From the NCBI GenBank assembly GCA_964437445.1, contig CAYTGR010000043.1, positions 1 through 42,302 on the forward strand: a stretch of DNA of 42,302 nucleotides. Reading direction: 5' to 3'. Below the pieces are notes generated by a model. It searched no databases and was not told the origin of the DNA. It was given only the letters and a program-made list of their open reading frames with translations. This DNA comes from CAYTGR01 sp964437445. GTDB lineage: Bacteria; Chloroflexota; Anaerolineae; B4-G1; SLSP01. Below, piece by piece: positions 24,835 through 32,175 of this stretch. How positions within the stretch are numbered: the stretch's first letter is position 1; every line of letters begins with the position of its first letter. The translations under genes were made by a program, and so were the position numbers.

Positions 24835-25368
24835 CTAACGCCACGCGATGAACAGTGTCTCGGCGTCTATTGCAGGGGGATAAGAAAACCACGGCACTTC
24901 CACATCGCCGTCGGTGATTTTCCAATTCCGGTAATCCAAAAACTCCAGATAGGCAGAGAACTGGGCATCATCGTAACGGCCGGCGTGCCACAGTTCCAGC
25001 CAGCGCCCGGTATCCCAGGCATCCGCTTCCGTCAACGTCTGCAACGTCGGCGCCTGCCCTCCGGCACGGAAACAGGCCTGGAGTGACCTCAGAAATTCGG
25101 TATAAGCATACAAATCGCTCTGACGATAGCGAGCCTCGTTGTCACGGGGATAACGGCCATCGTCGTGTCCCATTTCCTCGTAGAGGTCCGGGTCAAATGG
25201 CTCATAGGGGAACTCGCACCGGCCACTATACCAACGGAAAAATTCCTGGTAGAGCGTCAATTTTTCAGTGGGGATCACCCGGCCGGTGTACCAGGGGAAC
25301 GCATCCTGCAAGGCGTCGGCTTCAATGCGGCCTAACAGTTCGCCCTTAAAATAGATTTCTATCGCCAT
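24835..25368 (-). CDS. Conserved-looking protein of unknown function
   Basis: 177 aa, acidic and rich in Tyr, Trp and Phe (LYQEFFRWYSGRCEFPYEPFDPDLYEEMG; the longer run is residues ~40-70). No membrane helices, no recognised motif. Its ATG follows the stop of the LOG-family gene with no spacing (TGA then ATG) and its stop is ten bases before the TauE-like start, so it sits firmly in one operon. I do not recognise a family. Confidence 0.65.
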   Translation of the reverse strand: MAIEIYFKGELLGRIEADALQDAFPWYTGRVIPTEKLTLYQEFFRWYSGRCEFPYEPFDPDLYEEMGHDDGRYPRDNEARYRQSDLYAYTEFLRSLQACFRAGGQAPTLQTLTEADAWDTGRWLELWHAGRYDDAQFSAYLEFLDYRNWKITDGDVEVPWFSYPPAIDAETLFIAWR

Positions 25369-25914
25369 TCACGTTTCCTCATCGTGTTGCCAGCACCCCA
25401 GCCATAACAGCGCCTCTGCCGGCGTCGCCACGACCTGCGGGACGTGAGGGGTCGCAGGGGCCGGCTCACTGTGAGCGTGGATGGCTGCCAGCAGGGGCGA
25501 CCAGTGCTCTCCCACCAGCAACAACGGCTTGACCGGCCGCCCGTACCGTTGGGCGATCTGCCCTAAAGTCCAGGCCAGGAAGACCTCGGCCAGGGTCCCA
25601 CTGCCCCCCCAGAGCGCCAGGAAAGCGTCGCCCTCGGCCATCATCCGCCGCAGACGCAGCAAAAGATCGGAGGTGCGGCGCTCCTCGTGGAGCCAGGGAT
25701 TGGGCGTGCGGTCGGGAAACTCATCGCAAGTGTAGCCGATGACGTAGCCGCCGGCCTGCGCCGCCCCCCGGCTGGCGGCCTCCATGATCGCGCCATAGCC
25801 GCCGGTCCCGACGGTGTAGCCGGCCTGCGCCAGCAATTGGCCGAGCCGTTCCGCCTCTGCCAGGTAGGCCGGGTCCTGCGTGGCGCTGCTGCCGAAAACG
25901 ATCGTCAAGGGCAT
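25369..25914 (-). CDS. LOG-family protein (TIGR00725-type, lysine-decarboxylase-fold)
   Basis: Nucleotide-binding Rossmann-like protein of the LOG group, some members of which hydrolyse nucleoside monophosphates to free base. MPLTIVFGSS, GYGAIMEAASRGA and WGGSGTLAEVFLAW match; the last corresponds to the PGGxGTxxE motif with Trp in place of Pro. I start at ATG 25914, with AGGTGAAG upstream; GTG 25926 would add four residues. First gene of a three-gene operon. Substrate unknown. Confidence 0.8.
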   Translation of the reverse strand: MPLTIVFGSSATQDPAYLAEAERLGQLLAQAGYTVGTGGYGAIMEAASRGAAQAGGYVIGYTCDEFPDRTPNPWLHEERRTSDLLLRLRRMMAEGDAFLALWGGSGTLAEVFLAWTLGQIAQRYGRPVKPLLLVGEHWSPLLAAIHAHSEPAPATPHVPQVVATPAEALLWLGCWQHDEET

Positions 25915-25957
25915 CGGTCTCTTCACCTGCCAACCACGGGTTTTGAGTTACCCGCCC

Positions 25958-25966
25958 ATTTTATCA
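25958..25966 (-). promoter_or_regulatory. Possible extended -10 element for the LOG operon
   Basis: On the minus strand TGATAAAAT reads as an extended -10 (TG-N-TAAAAT). No clear -35 precedes it. Transcription would start about 35 bases before the ATG at 25914. Confidence 0.35.
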
Positions 25967-26009
25967 CAGCCCGCCAAATCGGGTATCAGCTGCACCCATG
26001 GCTTTTACC

Positions 26010-26048
26010 CACCGGCAGGACCCCAACACGGCCGGGGTCCTGCCGGTG
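26010..26048. other. Long perfect hairpin between degV and the LOG operon
   Basis: caccggcaggacccc (26010-26024) pairs with ggggtcctgccggtg (26034-26048): 15 bp, loop of 9. It lies 29 bases after the degV stop. On the minus strand it is followed by GGTAAAAGCC, without a T-run, so it is not a classic terminator; flanking A/T bases could extend the stem. Confidence 0.6.
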
Positions 26049-26077
26049 AAAAAGGATTTCCTGCTGTAGGGTGCGAC

Positions 26078-26935
26078 TCACACCCCGCCCCGGTCGTCCA
26101 GCAGGACCGGGCAGGCTGCAAAGCCGATGAACCCTGGCCCGACGTGCGAACCAATCGCCGGGCCGGTCTCGTTGACGAAAAAGTCCACACACTGGAAGCG
26201 GCCCTGAATCTGCTCGGCCAAGGCCTGGGCATCCTCCGGGCAAAGAATGTGCGTAACGCAGGCATAAATCGGGCCCTGGCCCACCCGCTTCTCCACCTCA
26301 TCCAGCACCTGTTGGAGACCCCGTTTACGGGTGCGGGCCAGCCCCAGGCCATCAATCTTGCCGTCATTCATGTAAAGCAGCGGGTGTAGATGGAGCACCG
26401 TCCCCAGGAATCGGGCCGCACCGTTGATCCGCCCTCCCCTCGCCAGATAATCCAGCGTCTCCACCAGGAAAACGCCTGTGTACCGCTGGGTCATCTGGCG
26501 CACTAAGGCCGCGGCGTCCTCACGGGAAGCACCGGCGCTCAACGCCTTGGCGGCGACTCGAACCATCATCGCCAGGCCGCAAGTCGCCGAGCGCGAATCC
26601 ACTACCGTGATGCGGTCGGGCGCTACCTGCTGCGCCGCCATCTCTGCCACTAACGAGGTGCCGCTCAACCCAGAGGAAATGTGCACGGAAAGTACCTCAT
26701 CGCCGCCACGGGTCAGTTCCTCGTAAAGTACCATAAATTCCCCCGGCGAGGGCTGGCTGGTACGAGGGGTCGTCTCCACCTGGGCCAGGCGAGTGTAAAA
26801 ATCCTCTAAGGCAATCTGATTCTCGTCTACGCCCGTGTCACCAATAGTTACTTTGAGCGGAACCGTCCTGATTTTTAATTTTTTTGCAATCTCAGGGGGT
26901 AAATAAGCTGTTGTATCTGTCACTAAATGAATCAT
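26078..26935 (-). CDS. DegV family (FakB-like) fatty-acid-binding protein
   Basis: 285-aa protein of the DegV fold, which binds one fatty acid and, in FakAB systems, presents it for phosphorylation. The start is ATG 26935 (MIHLVTDTTAYLPPE), preceded by AAGGAGG with ideal spacing; a longer frame to 26992 has no family sequence. Conserved elements: TDTTAYLP, TSQPSPGEF, HISSGLSGTSLVAE, and ETLDYLARGGRINGAARFLG (residues ~153-172). No fakA kinase is in the window. The leader contains a perfect complement to the ribosome-binding region, described separately. Confidence 0.93.
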   Translation of the reverse strand: MIHLVTDTTAYLPPEIAKKLKIRTVPLKVTIGDTGVDENQIALEDFYTRLAQVETTPRTSQPSPGEFMVLYEELTRGGDEVLSVHISSGLSGTSLVAEMAAQQVAPDRITVVDSRSATCGLAMMVRVAAKALSAGASREDAAALVRQMTQRYTGVFLVETLDYLARGGRINGAARFLGTVLHLHPLLYMNDGKIDGLGLARTRKRGLQQVLDEVEKRVGQGPIYACVTHILCPEDAQALAEQIQGRFQCVDFFVNETGPAIGSHVGPGFIGFAACPVLLDDRGGV

Positions 26936-26942
26936 TGACAAC

Positions 26943-27033
26943 CTCCTTGGACTTAAAAGACTCAAAAAGACAACACAACATGCCACCGGCAAGCAATACC
27001 GGCGGCCTGAATAAGGGGAGAAAGTCCAAGGAG
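26943..27033 (-). promoter_or_regulatory. Candidate RNA switch in the degV leader that can hide the ribosome-binding site
   Basis: On the degV-sense strand CTCCTTGGACTT (27033-27022) is perfectly complementary to AAGTCCAAGGAG (26954-26943), which contains the ribosome-binding sequence 7 bases from the ATG. Between the arms GCCGCCGG and CCGGTGGC form an inner 8-bp hairpin, followed by a U-rich stretch. The closed form would block translation; an open form would allow it. No known riboswitch family is recognised; regulation is inferred from structure alone. Confidence 0.55.
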
Positions 27034-27137
27034 ATCGGATGCGGCTGCGGAATAAAATGGCAGCACGCGATCAGTCCTGAAAATAATAATTTGACGAGCA
27101 GCGTTTCCCTGGTCTATCCCCCAAACAATGTATTACG

Positions 27138-27143
27138 ATTATA
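27138..27143 (-). promoter_or_regulatory. Possible -10 element for degV
   Basis: TATAAT on the minus strand, without a good -35 at 16-18 bases. If used, the degV message would have a ~195-base leader, which fits a regulatory RNA. The stretch 27034-27137 holds no gene. Confidence 0.35.
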
Positions 27144-27156
27144 GCGCATTTGATGG

Positions 27157-27190
27157 TAAAAGGAAAGCCCCAGGCAAACTCCCCTGGGGC
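27157..27190 (-). terminator. Rho-independent terminator after the 1354-aa membrane-protein gene
   Basis: gccccagg (27167-27174) pairs with cctggggc (27183-27190); on the minus strand the stem is followed by TTTCCTTTT. It lies 27 bases past the stop of the large membrane-protein gene. Confidence 0.75.
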
Positions 27191-27216
27191 CGTTCTGCGC
27201 TTATTATGAGGAGTGG

Positions 27217-30200
27217 TTACGGGCCGACCTGCACCGGCACGTCCAGCACGGCCCGATCCAGCGGGAGCGGTTGCCCGGCGGCATCGGTGGCCGGCAGGCG
27301 GGTCACGGTGTCGGGGTCATACCAGCCAACCGCCAGGCGATACTCGCCCGCCGCCAGCCCGCTCAGCGGGAGAGTCACCGTCTCGCTCACCACTTCGCCC
27401 GCCACCCATTGGGAGGTGGGATAGGTCCAGGCGCGGGGCATGGCGTCATCCTGCACCGGCACCTGTTCGGTGGCCGGATCAAAGAGGTGGACGAAACGTT
27501 TGTAGTCACGGCCAGGGGCTTCTTCCGCCTGCCACCAGAGTGTGAGCGTGAGCCGGTCCCGCTCCTGGAGCAGGTCATAACCGTGCAGGCGGATGAGACC
27601 GCCGAAAGCTGCCCCCTGAGGATGCGACAGCGGCGGCACCGTGAATGCCCGCGCCCGGAGTTGCACCGGGAGTTCCGGCGGCAGAAGGCAGGGATGCTCA
27701 TGCAGGGTCAGCCGTAAACGATAGGGGCCGGCCGGCAACGCCGCCGGCAGGTCCAGGTGGACAGGGGCGCGTACCCAGGCAAATTGCGGCCAGGCGGTCG
27801 TGCGGGAGCCGGGCGCGAGCGGCCCCTCTGTGGTGCCGACCACAGCGCCCTCGGGCGTGAGCAGCTCCCAGCGAGCAGCCAGGTCGGTGGTGGGGGTGAC
27901 CATGGCACTCCATTGCACGTGGAAGGTCAACCCTTCCCCCTCGTTCACGTGCTCCGGCAACTCCAACCCGGTCAGGCGGACGCCGCCGGCCTCACAGAGC
28001 ACATTCGCGCCCTTTTGTGAAAGTTCGCAGCAGTTCGGGTTGTGTTGGGTGACGCCCGTCAGCGCCAGCGGCACGTCCACTTCTCCAACGGCCTGAAGTG
28101 TCGCCTGCAAATAGACCACCACTTTGAGCGTATAGTCGCCGGGAGCAAGACCTTCCGGCAGGGGCAGGACCGGATAATCTGTGATCATCTCGTCGGGGTG
28201 CCATAAGGTGGTCGGCAGGTAGCCATAACCCGGCTGGAAATCCTGCGTGACCACCGCATTGCCGGTTGCATCGCGCAGGCGGAGCGAAAGGCTGTAGTTG
28301 CGCGGGGTCTGCCGCGCCAGTGACCAGATCAGTTGCAGGCGCGCTGCGCCGGGGTCTGAGCGCAACACAGTCACGCTGTGCAGGGTCAACTCGCCCATTG
28401 GCGCCACGACCGGCGCATCCGGGCGGCGCGCGGGGGTAGCGCGCACCCGCACCGCACCCACATAAAGCGTCCCGCGTGCCGTGCCCGCCGGAGTTTGGGG
28501 GACCCATTCGCCTTCAGGGCCGTAGAACCGCAATTCCAGCAGGTAGAGACCGCGTGCCAGGTCGGGCGGCAGGGTCAACGAGTAGCCGGCGGCGCCGGCT
28601 CCGCCAGAGGTCGGCGGCAACGTGAAAGCGGTCTCGGCCAGCGGGTAGGGAATCCCGTGGCGCGGCTCTGCCGGTGAGATCAGGCGCAAAGTCCCGGTGA
28701 TGGGGAGCGCGTCCGTCTGGTACCAGCGCAGCGCCAACCCAATCCGCTCGCCTGGCGCTGCCACCAGCGCGAGGGGGTCGGTCGTCCCGCCAGAGGTGGC
28801 GCTCACCTCCTCCAGCCGCAGCGGACCAAACTGGACCGGCTCCCGGTGGGGGTAAGGCGCATGGATGAAGTCAAAGGCGTGGAGCAGGGGGTAAGGAGCG
28901 GGGAGCAGAGAGCAGGCCGCCGTGAGCAGCAGGGCCAGGGCCAACAGACCGGCGATGAGCAGAGCCGGGGCCACAGCCGCAACGAACCAGGGCAGTTGAC
29001 CACGCCGTTGCGCCACTGCAACGCTGCGCCGCTGTAAGGCCAGCCACACCCCCACAGCGAGGGCCACTAACGCTGAGCCGAGCTCCGCCGCCAGCCGCAA
29101 CGGCGTATGGCCCAGCCGCAGCACGACAGTGTGCTCGCCGGCGGAAAGGTCCACCGTCAGCCGGCCGGAGCCGGTCAGCGGATAGGTCGCGGCGGGCACG
29201 CCATCCACTTCGGCGCGCCAGCCGGGCCACCCGTTGAGCGGGAAGACGACCGGCGCCGGGCCTCCTTCCAGCCTGATACGCCATTCCTGACGGGCTGGCG
29301 TCCGCCCCTGGCATTCCGCCGTTAACGTCACCCCGTCGGCGTCGGCGATGGGCTGCATGGAGTCCACGCCATCCACCACCGCTTCCGAGATGTAAAGCCG
29401 GGGCACCACGTCACGCGGCAGATACTCATAGCGGATCGTGGTGCCAATGTTGCCGGTGAAGGATTCGTAGAGCAGCAAATTGTCCCAGGTCACATCGTCG
29501 GCGGTAATCCACAACCGTTCCGGGCGCAGGGAGAGTAAAGCGGCGGCCACGAGTAGAGCGAGCAGGGCGACGTGAAGCGCGATACGTGAAACGTGAAACG
29601 TGAAACGTGAAGGAGGGTGTGGGGTGCGGGCAGCGGGCTCGCCGGCTCGTTGGCTCGTTGATTCGTTGATTTGCTTTTCTGTCTCGCCCTTTGCCCCTCT
29701 CCCTTCTCCTTTCTCCCCTCTCCCTTCGCTATTCGCCATCCGCCATTCGCCATCCGCCATTCGCCATTCGCCATTCGCTATAGCCCCGGTGACGATAGCG
29801 GTGAAAAGTGCCTGCACAGAAAGGAAACGCCAGGGGAATTGCGTGGTCGGCAGTACCGGCAGGTGATCCCACAGCGGTTTGGAAAGTGGTGTGATCATGA
29901 AGGTGGCAAGGGCGAGGGAGAACAAGACGTAAGACGTGAAACGTGAGACGTGAAACGTAAGACGTGAGACGTGAAACGTGAGACGTGAAACGTGAGACGT
30001 GAGGCGTGAGACGTGAGACGTGAAGGGTTGACGTTGGACGTTGGACGTTGGACGGCTGACGTTGGACGCTTGACGAATCCCCTGCCAGAGCAAGGCCAGG
30101 CTGCCCACGAGCGCCAGGAGCGCCTGCACCAGGCCCATGGCAAATGGCCCGGCGGCGCTCATCTCGCCGGCGACGCTGTAATTGAACGCGAAGGTCGGCT

Positions 30201-31436
30201 GCACCAGGTTCAGGCCCCGGAAGTGGTTGCTGTAGTTGAAGTAGCCCTCCGTGAAGGCCGGCCCTAATTGCCCGTAACCGATCTCCGCCACCGCCGGCAG
30301 CCAGAACCAGGCCGTGAGCGCCATTCCCANNNNNNNNNNNNNNNNNNNNNNNNNNNNNNNNNNNNNNNNNNNNNNNNNNNNNNNNNNNNNNNNNNNNNNN
30401 NNNNNNNNNNNNNNNNNNNNNNNNNNNNNTAACCGATCTCCGCCACCGCCGGCAGCCAGAACCAGGCCGTGAGCGCCATTCCCAACAATAGAGCGGCCAG
30501 CGCGGCATAATTGATCTGGCGTAGGGCGTGGTGCATGAGGCGCGTTGCGTAGGGCGTGGTGCGTGTTACGTAGGGCGCGATACGCACCACGCCGCTTGAC
30601 GGCTGCCTGTGCACTACTACCTGCTCACCGCTCACCCCTGACTGCTCACCGCTCACTGCTGACTGCTCACGGCTCACCGGCCGCACCAGGATGTAGAGCA
30701 GCACAAACGGGGTGAAAATGGCCGCCGAGACGTTGTGCGTGAGAATCAACGCACCGTAAGCCAGGGCGACGGCGACCACGCGCCCGGCGGTACGCTGCTC
30801 GGCCAGCCGGTCTACCGTCCAGAGGATAAGGGGATACCAGACGAAGGCGTAGAACTCGGAGAGGGAATCGCCCCGGACGTAAACGTTGACCAGGTGAAAG
30901 GGCGCAAAGGTGTAGGCTGCCGCCGCCAGCACTACCGCCCACGCCGCACGGTAATGCCGTCGCGCCCAGAGTGCCATGGTCAGCGCTGCCAGCAGGAAGC
31001 CGAACGTCTGCGTGGCCTGAATCGCCAGCAGCGGGCTGAGACCCAACGCGGTCAGGCCGCCGCTGAGATAGTAGGGGAGTGCCGCATAGTGGTTGAAGAA
31101 GGGATAGCCCAGGTCATAGGCGGCGTGGCTCATCCAACGCGGCGGGAAGAGGCCATGCCGGAGATTATCCGCCATCTCCAGTGTGCGCACGAGCAGAAAG
31201 GGGCTGTCGCCGCCGCCGCGCGTGTTGACCAGGCCTGGTCCCAGCAGCGGGCCGGCGGCCAGCAGCGCCAGGAGCAGGGTGTAAAGGAGCGGCGAGCGTG
31301 CTACGTCAGACGCCAGACGTGAAGCGTGAAGCGTGAAGCGTGAAACGTGAAACGTCAGACGTGAAACGTCAGACGTGAGACGTGAAGCGTGAAACGTCAG
31401 TCGTGATGGAGAAGTGGTTGACATAGAATGGTTCAT
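27217..31436 (-). CDS. Giant GT-C-like membrane protein (PTPS-related-type), split by an assembly gap
   Basis: As given, the gene is broken by 100 N at 30330-30429, but the 55 bases before and after the gap are identical. Removing the gap and one copy (155 bases) leaves one frame of 1355 codons. The N-terminal domain fits the '6-pyruvoyl-tetrahydropterin synthase-related' membrane family: RGGGDSPFLLVRTLEM, HGLFPPRWMSHAAYDLGYPFFNHYA. About twelve helices are followed by a large extracytoplasmic part with three or more beta domains (ERIGLALRWYQTDALP; RLTLTLWWQAEEAPGRDY). Four heptamer arrays lie in loops: residues ~10-47, ~253-306, ~403-451, ~501-570. The start ATG (or 31424) lies just before the first array, so the array is translated as an N-terminal extension. 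Probable envelope glycan synthesis; substrate unknown. Confidence 0.72.
29572..29781. repeat. Composite heptamer/octamer array H inside the 1354-aa protein gene
   Basis: Begins with GTGAAAC-type heptamers (29572-29613), passes through degenerate units, then octamers ggctcgcc, ggctcgtt, ggctcgtt, gattcgtt, gatttgct (29636-29675). It ends with fourteen heptamers in register (29684-29781) that change from tctccct/tctcccc to tcgccat/ccgccat. The encoded protein is low-complexity, with GEWRMAD- and GEGRGEK-type repeats. Confidence 0.9.
29929..30074. repeat. Heptamer array I (GTGARAC joined to GTTGGAC)
   Basis: Fourteen GTGAAAC/GTGAGAC/GTAAGAC units (29929-30026) are followed by a 6-base unit and then GTTGGAC, GTTGGAC, GTTGGAC, GGCTGAC, GTTGGAC, GCTTGAC. 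Two different words abut directly. Encodes HVSRLTS-type repeats on the minus strand. Confidence 0.92.
30275..30484. other. Assembly gap of 100 N with identical 55-base flanks
   Basis: Bases 30275-30329 are repeated exactly at 30430-30484, on each side of 100 N (30330-30429). A 55-base exact overlap points to a k-mer-length contig overlap left unmerged by the scaffolder. Collapsing it keeps the surrounding gene in frame (4220 minus 155 = 4065 = 3 x 1355). Confidence 0.9.
30519..30678. repeat. Heptamer arrays J (GCGTAGG/GCGTGGT, then GCTCACC)
   Basis: First block 30519-30588: gcgtagg, gcgtggt, gcatgag, gcgcgtt, gcgtagg, gcgtggt, gcgtgtt, acgtagg, gcgcgat, acgcacc. Second block 30609-30678: gtgcact, actacct, gctcacc, gctcacc, cctgact, gctcacc, gctcact, gctgact, gctcacg, gctcacc. 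The coded protein shows the 7-aa repeat SGEQSGV and the string APYVTRTTPYATRL. Confidence 0.88.
31298..31409. repeat. Heptamer array K at the N-terminus of the 1354-aa protein (16 units)
   Basis: Sixteen units in perfect register (gtgaagc, gtgaaac, gtcagac, gccagac and so on). They encode residues ~10-47 of the membrane protein (TFHASRLTSDVSRLTFHV). No ATG, GTG or TTG start is available between the array and the first helix. Confidence 0.92.
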
Positions 31437-31446
31437 TGGTTATACT
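31418..31446 (+). promoter_or_regulatory. Promoter of the vapBC-type pair
   Basis: TTGACA (31418-31423), 17 bases, TATACT (31441-31446). Transcription should begin near 31453, about 30 bases before the antitoxin ATG, which has AGGAAGGAG at 31469-31477. The promoter covers the start codon of the divergent membrane-protein gene. A direct repeat (AATGGTT-C-ATTGGTT) in the spacer could be an operator. Confidence 0.78.
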
Positions 31447-31484
31447 AAGATTGAGAAAGTAATACTCAGGAAGGAGCAGGTGCT

Positions 31485-31790
31485 ATGACCATCACCACCG
31501 TATCCGCAAAAGGTTGGGTTGTTATCCCTAAAGAGATCCGCGACCGGTATGGCTTCTATCCGGGGCGCAAGGTGCGGATTGTGGATGGCGAAGGCATCCT
31601 GTATCTTTTGCCCGTGCCAGAAGATCCGATTGCGTCGGCTTACGGCATGTTAAAAGAGTGTCCCGAACGTTACCAGGGAGTCTCCTTGACTGAAGCATTG
31701 ATCACTGAGCACCGCCAGGAAGTGGAACGAGAACAAGCGACCGCCGAACCCGCCGCCACGGAGGTCACCGGTGAACCAGTACGTGCTTGA
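31485..31790 (+). CDS. AbrB/MazE/VapB-type antitoxin
   Basis: 101 aa. The N-terminal ~45 residues form a SpoVT-AbrB swapped-hairpin DNA-binding domain (TTVSAKGWVVIPKEIRDRYGFYPGRKVRIV). The C-terminal half is acidic and helical, as expected for the part that wraps and neutralises the toxin. Strong promoter and ribosome-binding site. The toxin frame overlaps its last 20 bases. Antitoxins of this class usually repress their own promoter together with the toxin. Confidence 0.88.
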   Translation: MTITTVSAKGWVVIPKEIRDRYGFYPGRKVRIVDGEGILYLLPVPEDPIASAYGMLKECPERYQGVSLTEALITEHRQEVEREQATAEPAATEVTGEPVRA

Positions 31791-32175
31791 TGCTTATGCG
31801 CTCCTGGCGTTGTTCCTTGGTGAGCCGCGCGGCGCACGGGTCCAACAATTGCTGCGCCAGGCCAGTGAGGGGGCTGTGATGCTGGCCATGTCTCTCATCA
31901 ATTACGGTGAATGCGTCTATAACGTAGAGCGACGTTATGATTGGATTGCGGTTGAGAAATTGCATCTTTATATGGACGCCTTCCCCATCACCTTATGGCA
32001 GGTTGACCGGGCGCGCATCCTGGCAGCCGCGCACATTAAGGCTCAATACCCCCTTTCCTACGCCGATGCCTTTGCGGTGGCCTTAGCCCAGGAATTGCAG
32101 GCCACCTTAGTCACAGGCGATCCCGAATTCCATGCCGTGGAGCGGTTGGTCAAGATAGAATGGCTCACGGGCTGA
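31771..32175 (+). CDS. PIN-domain toxin, VapC-type ribonuclease
   Basis: 134-aa PIN-domain RNase; such toxins cleave tRNA or rRNA when not bound by the antitoxin. The acidic metal-binding residues are present: Asp7 (VLDAYALLA), Glu47 (NYGECVY), Asp99 (SYADAFAVALA) and Asp117 (VTGDPEF). The start is GTG with GGAGG seven bases upstream, inside the antitoxin gene. Its 3' end overlaps the converging large membrane-protein gene by 11 bases. The RNA target is not predictable. Confidence 0.9.
   Translation: MNQYVLDAYALLALFLGEPRGARVQQLLRQASEGAVMLAMSLINYGECVYNVERRYDWIAVEKLHLYMDAFPITLWQVDRARILAAAHIKAQYPLSYADAFAVALAQELQATLVTGDPEFHAVERLVKIEWLTG

Noticed and set aside
26010..26048. Hairpin after degV as a clear terminator
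   Set aside because: No T-run follows on either strand, so it is listed only as a hairpin.
30275..30484. 55-base direct repeats as a target-site duplication or real repeat
   Set aside because: Exact length 55 around exactly 100 N at two unrelated sites points to unmerged contig overlaps.
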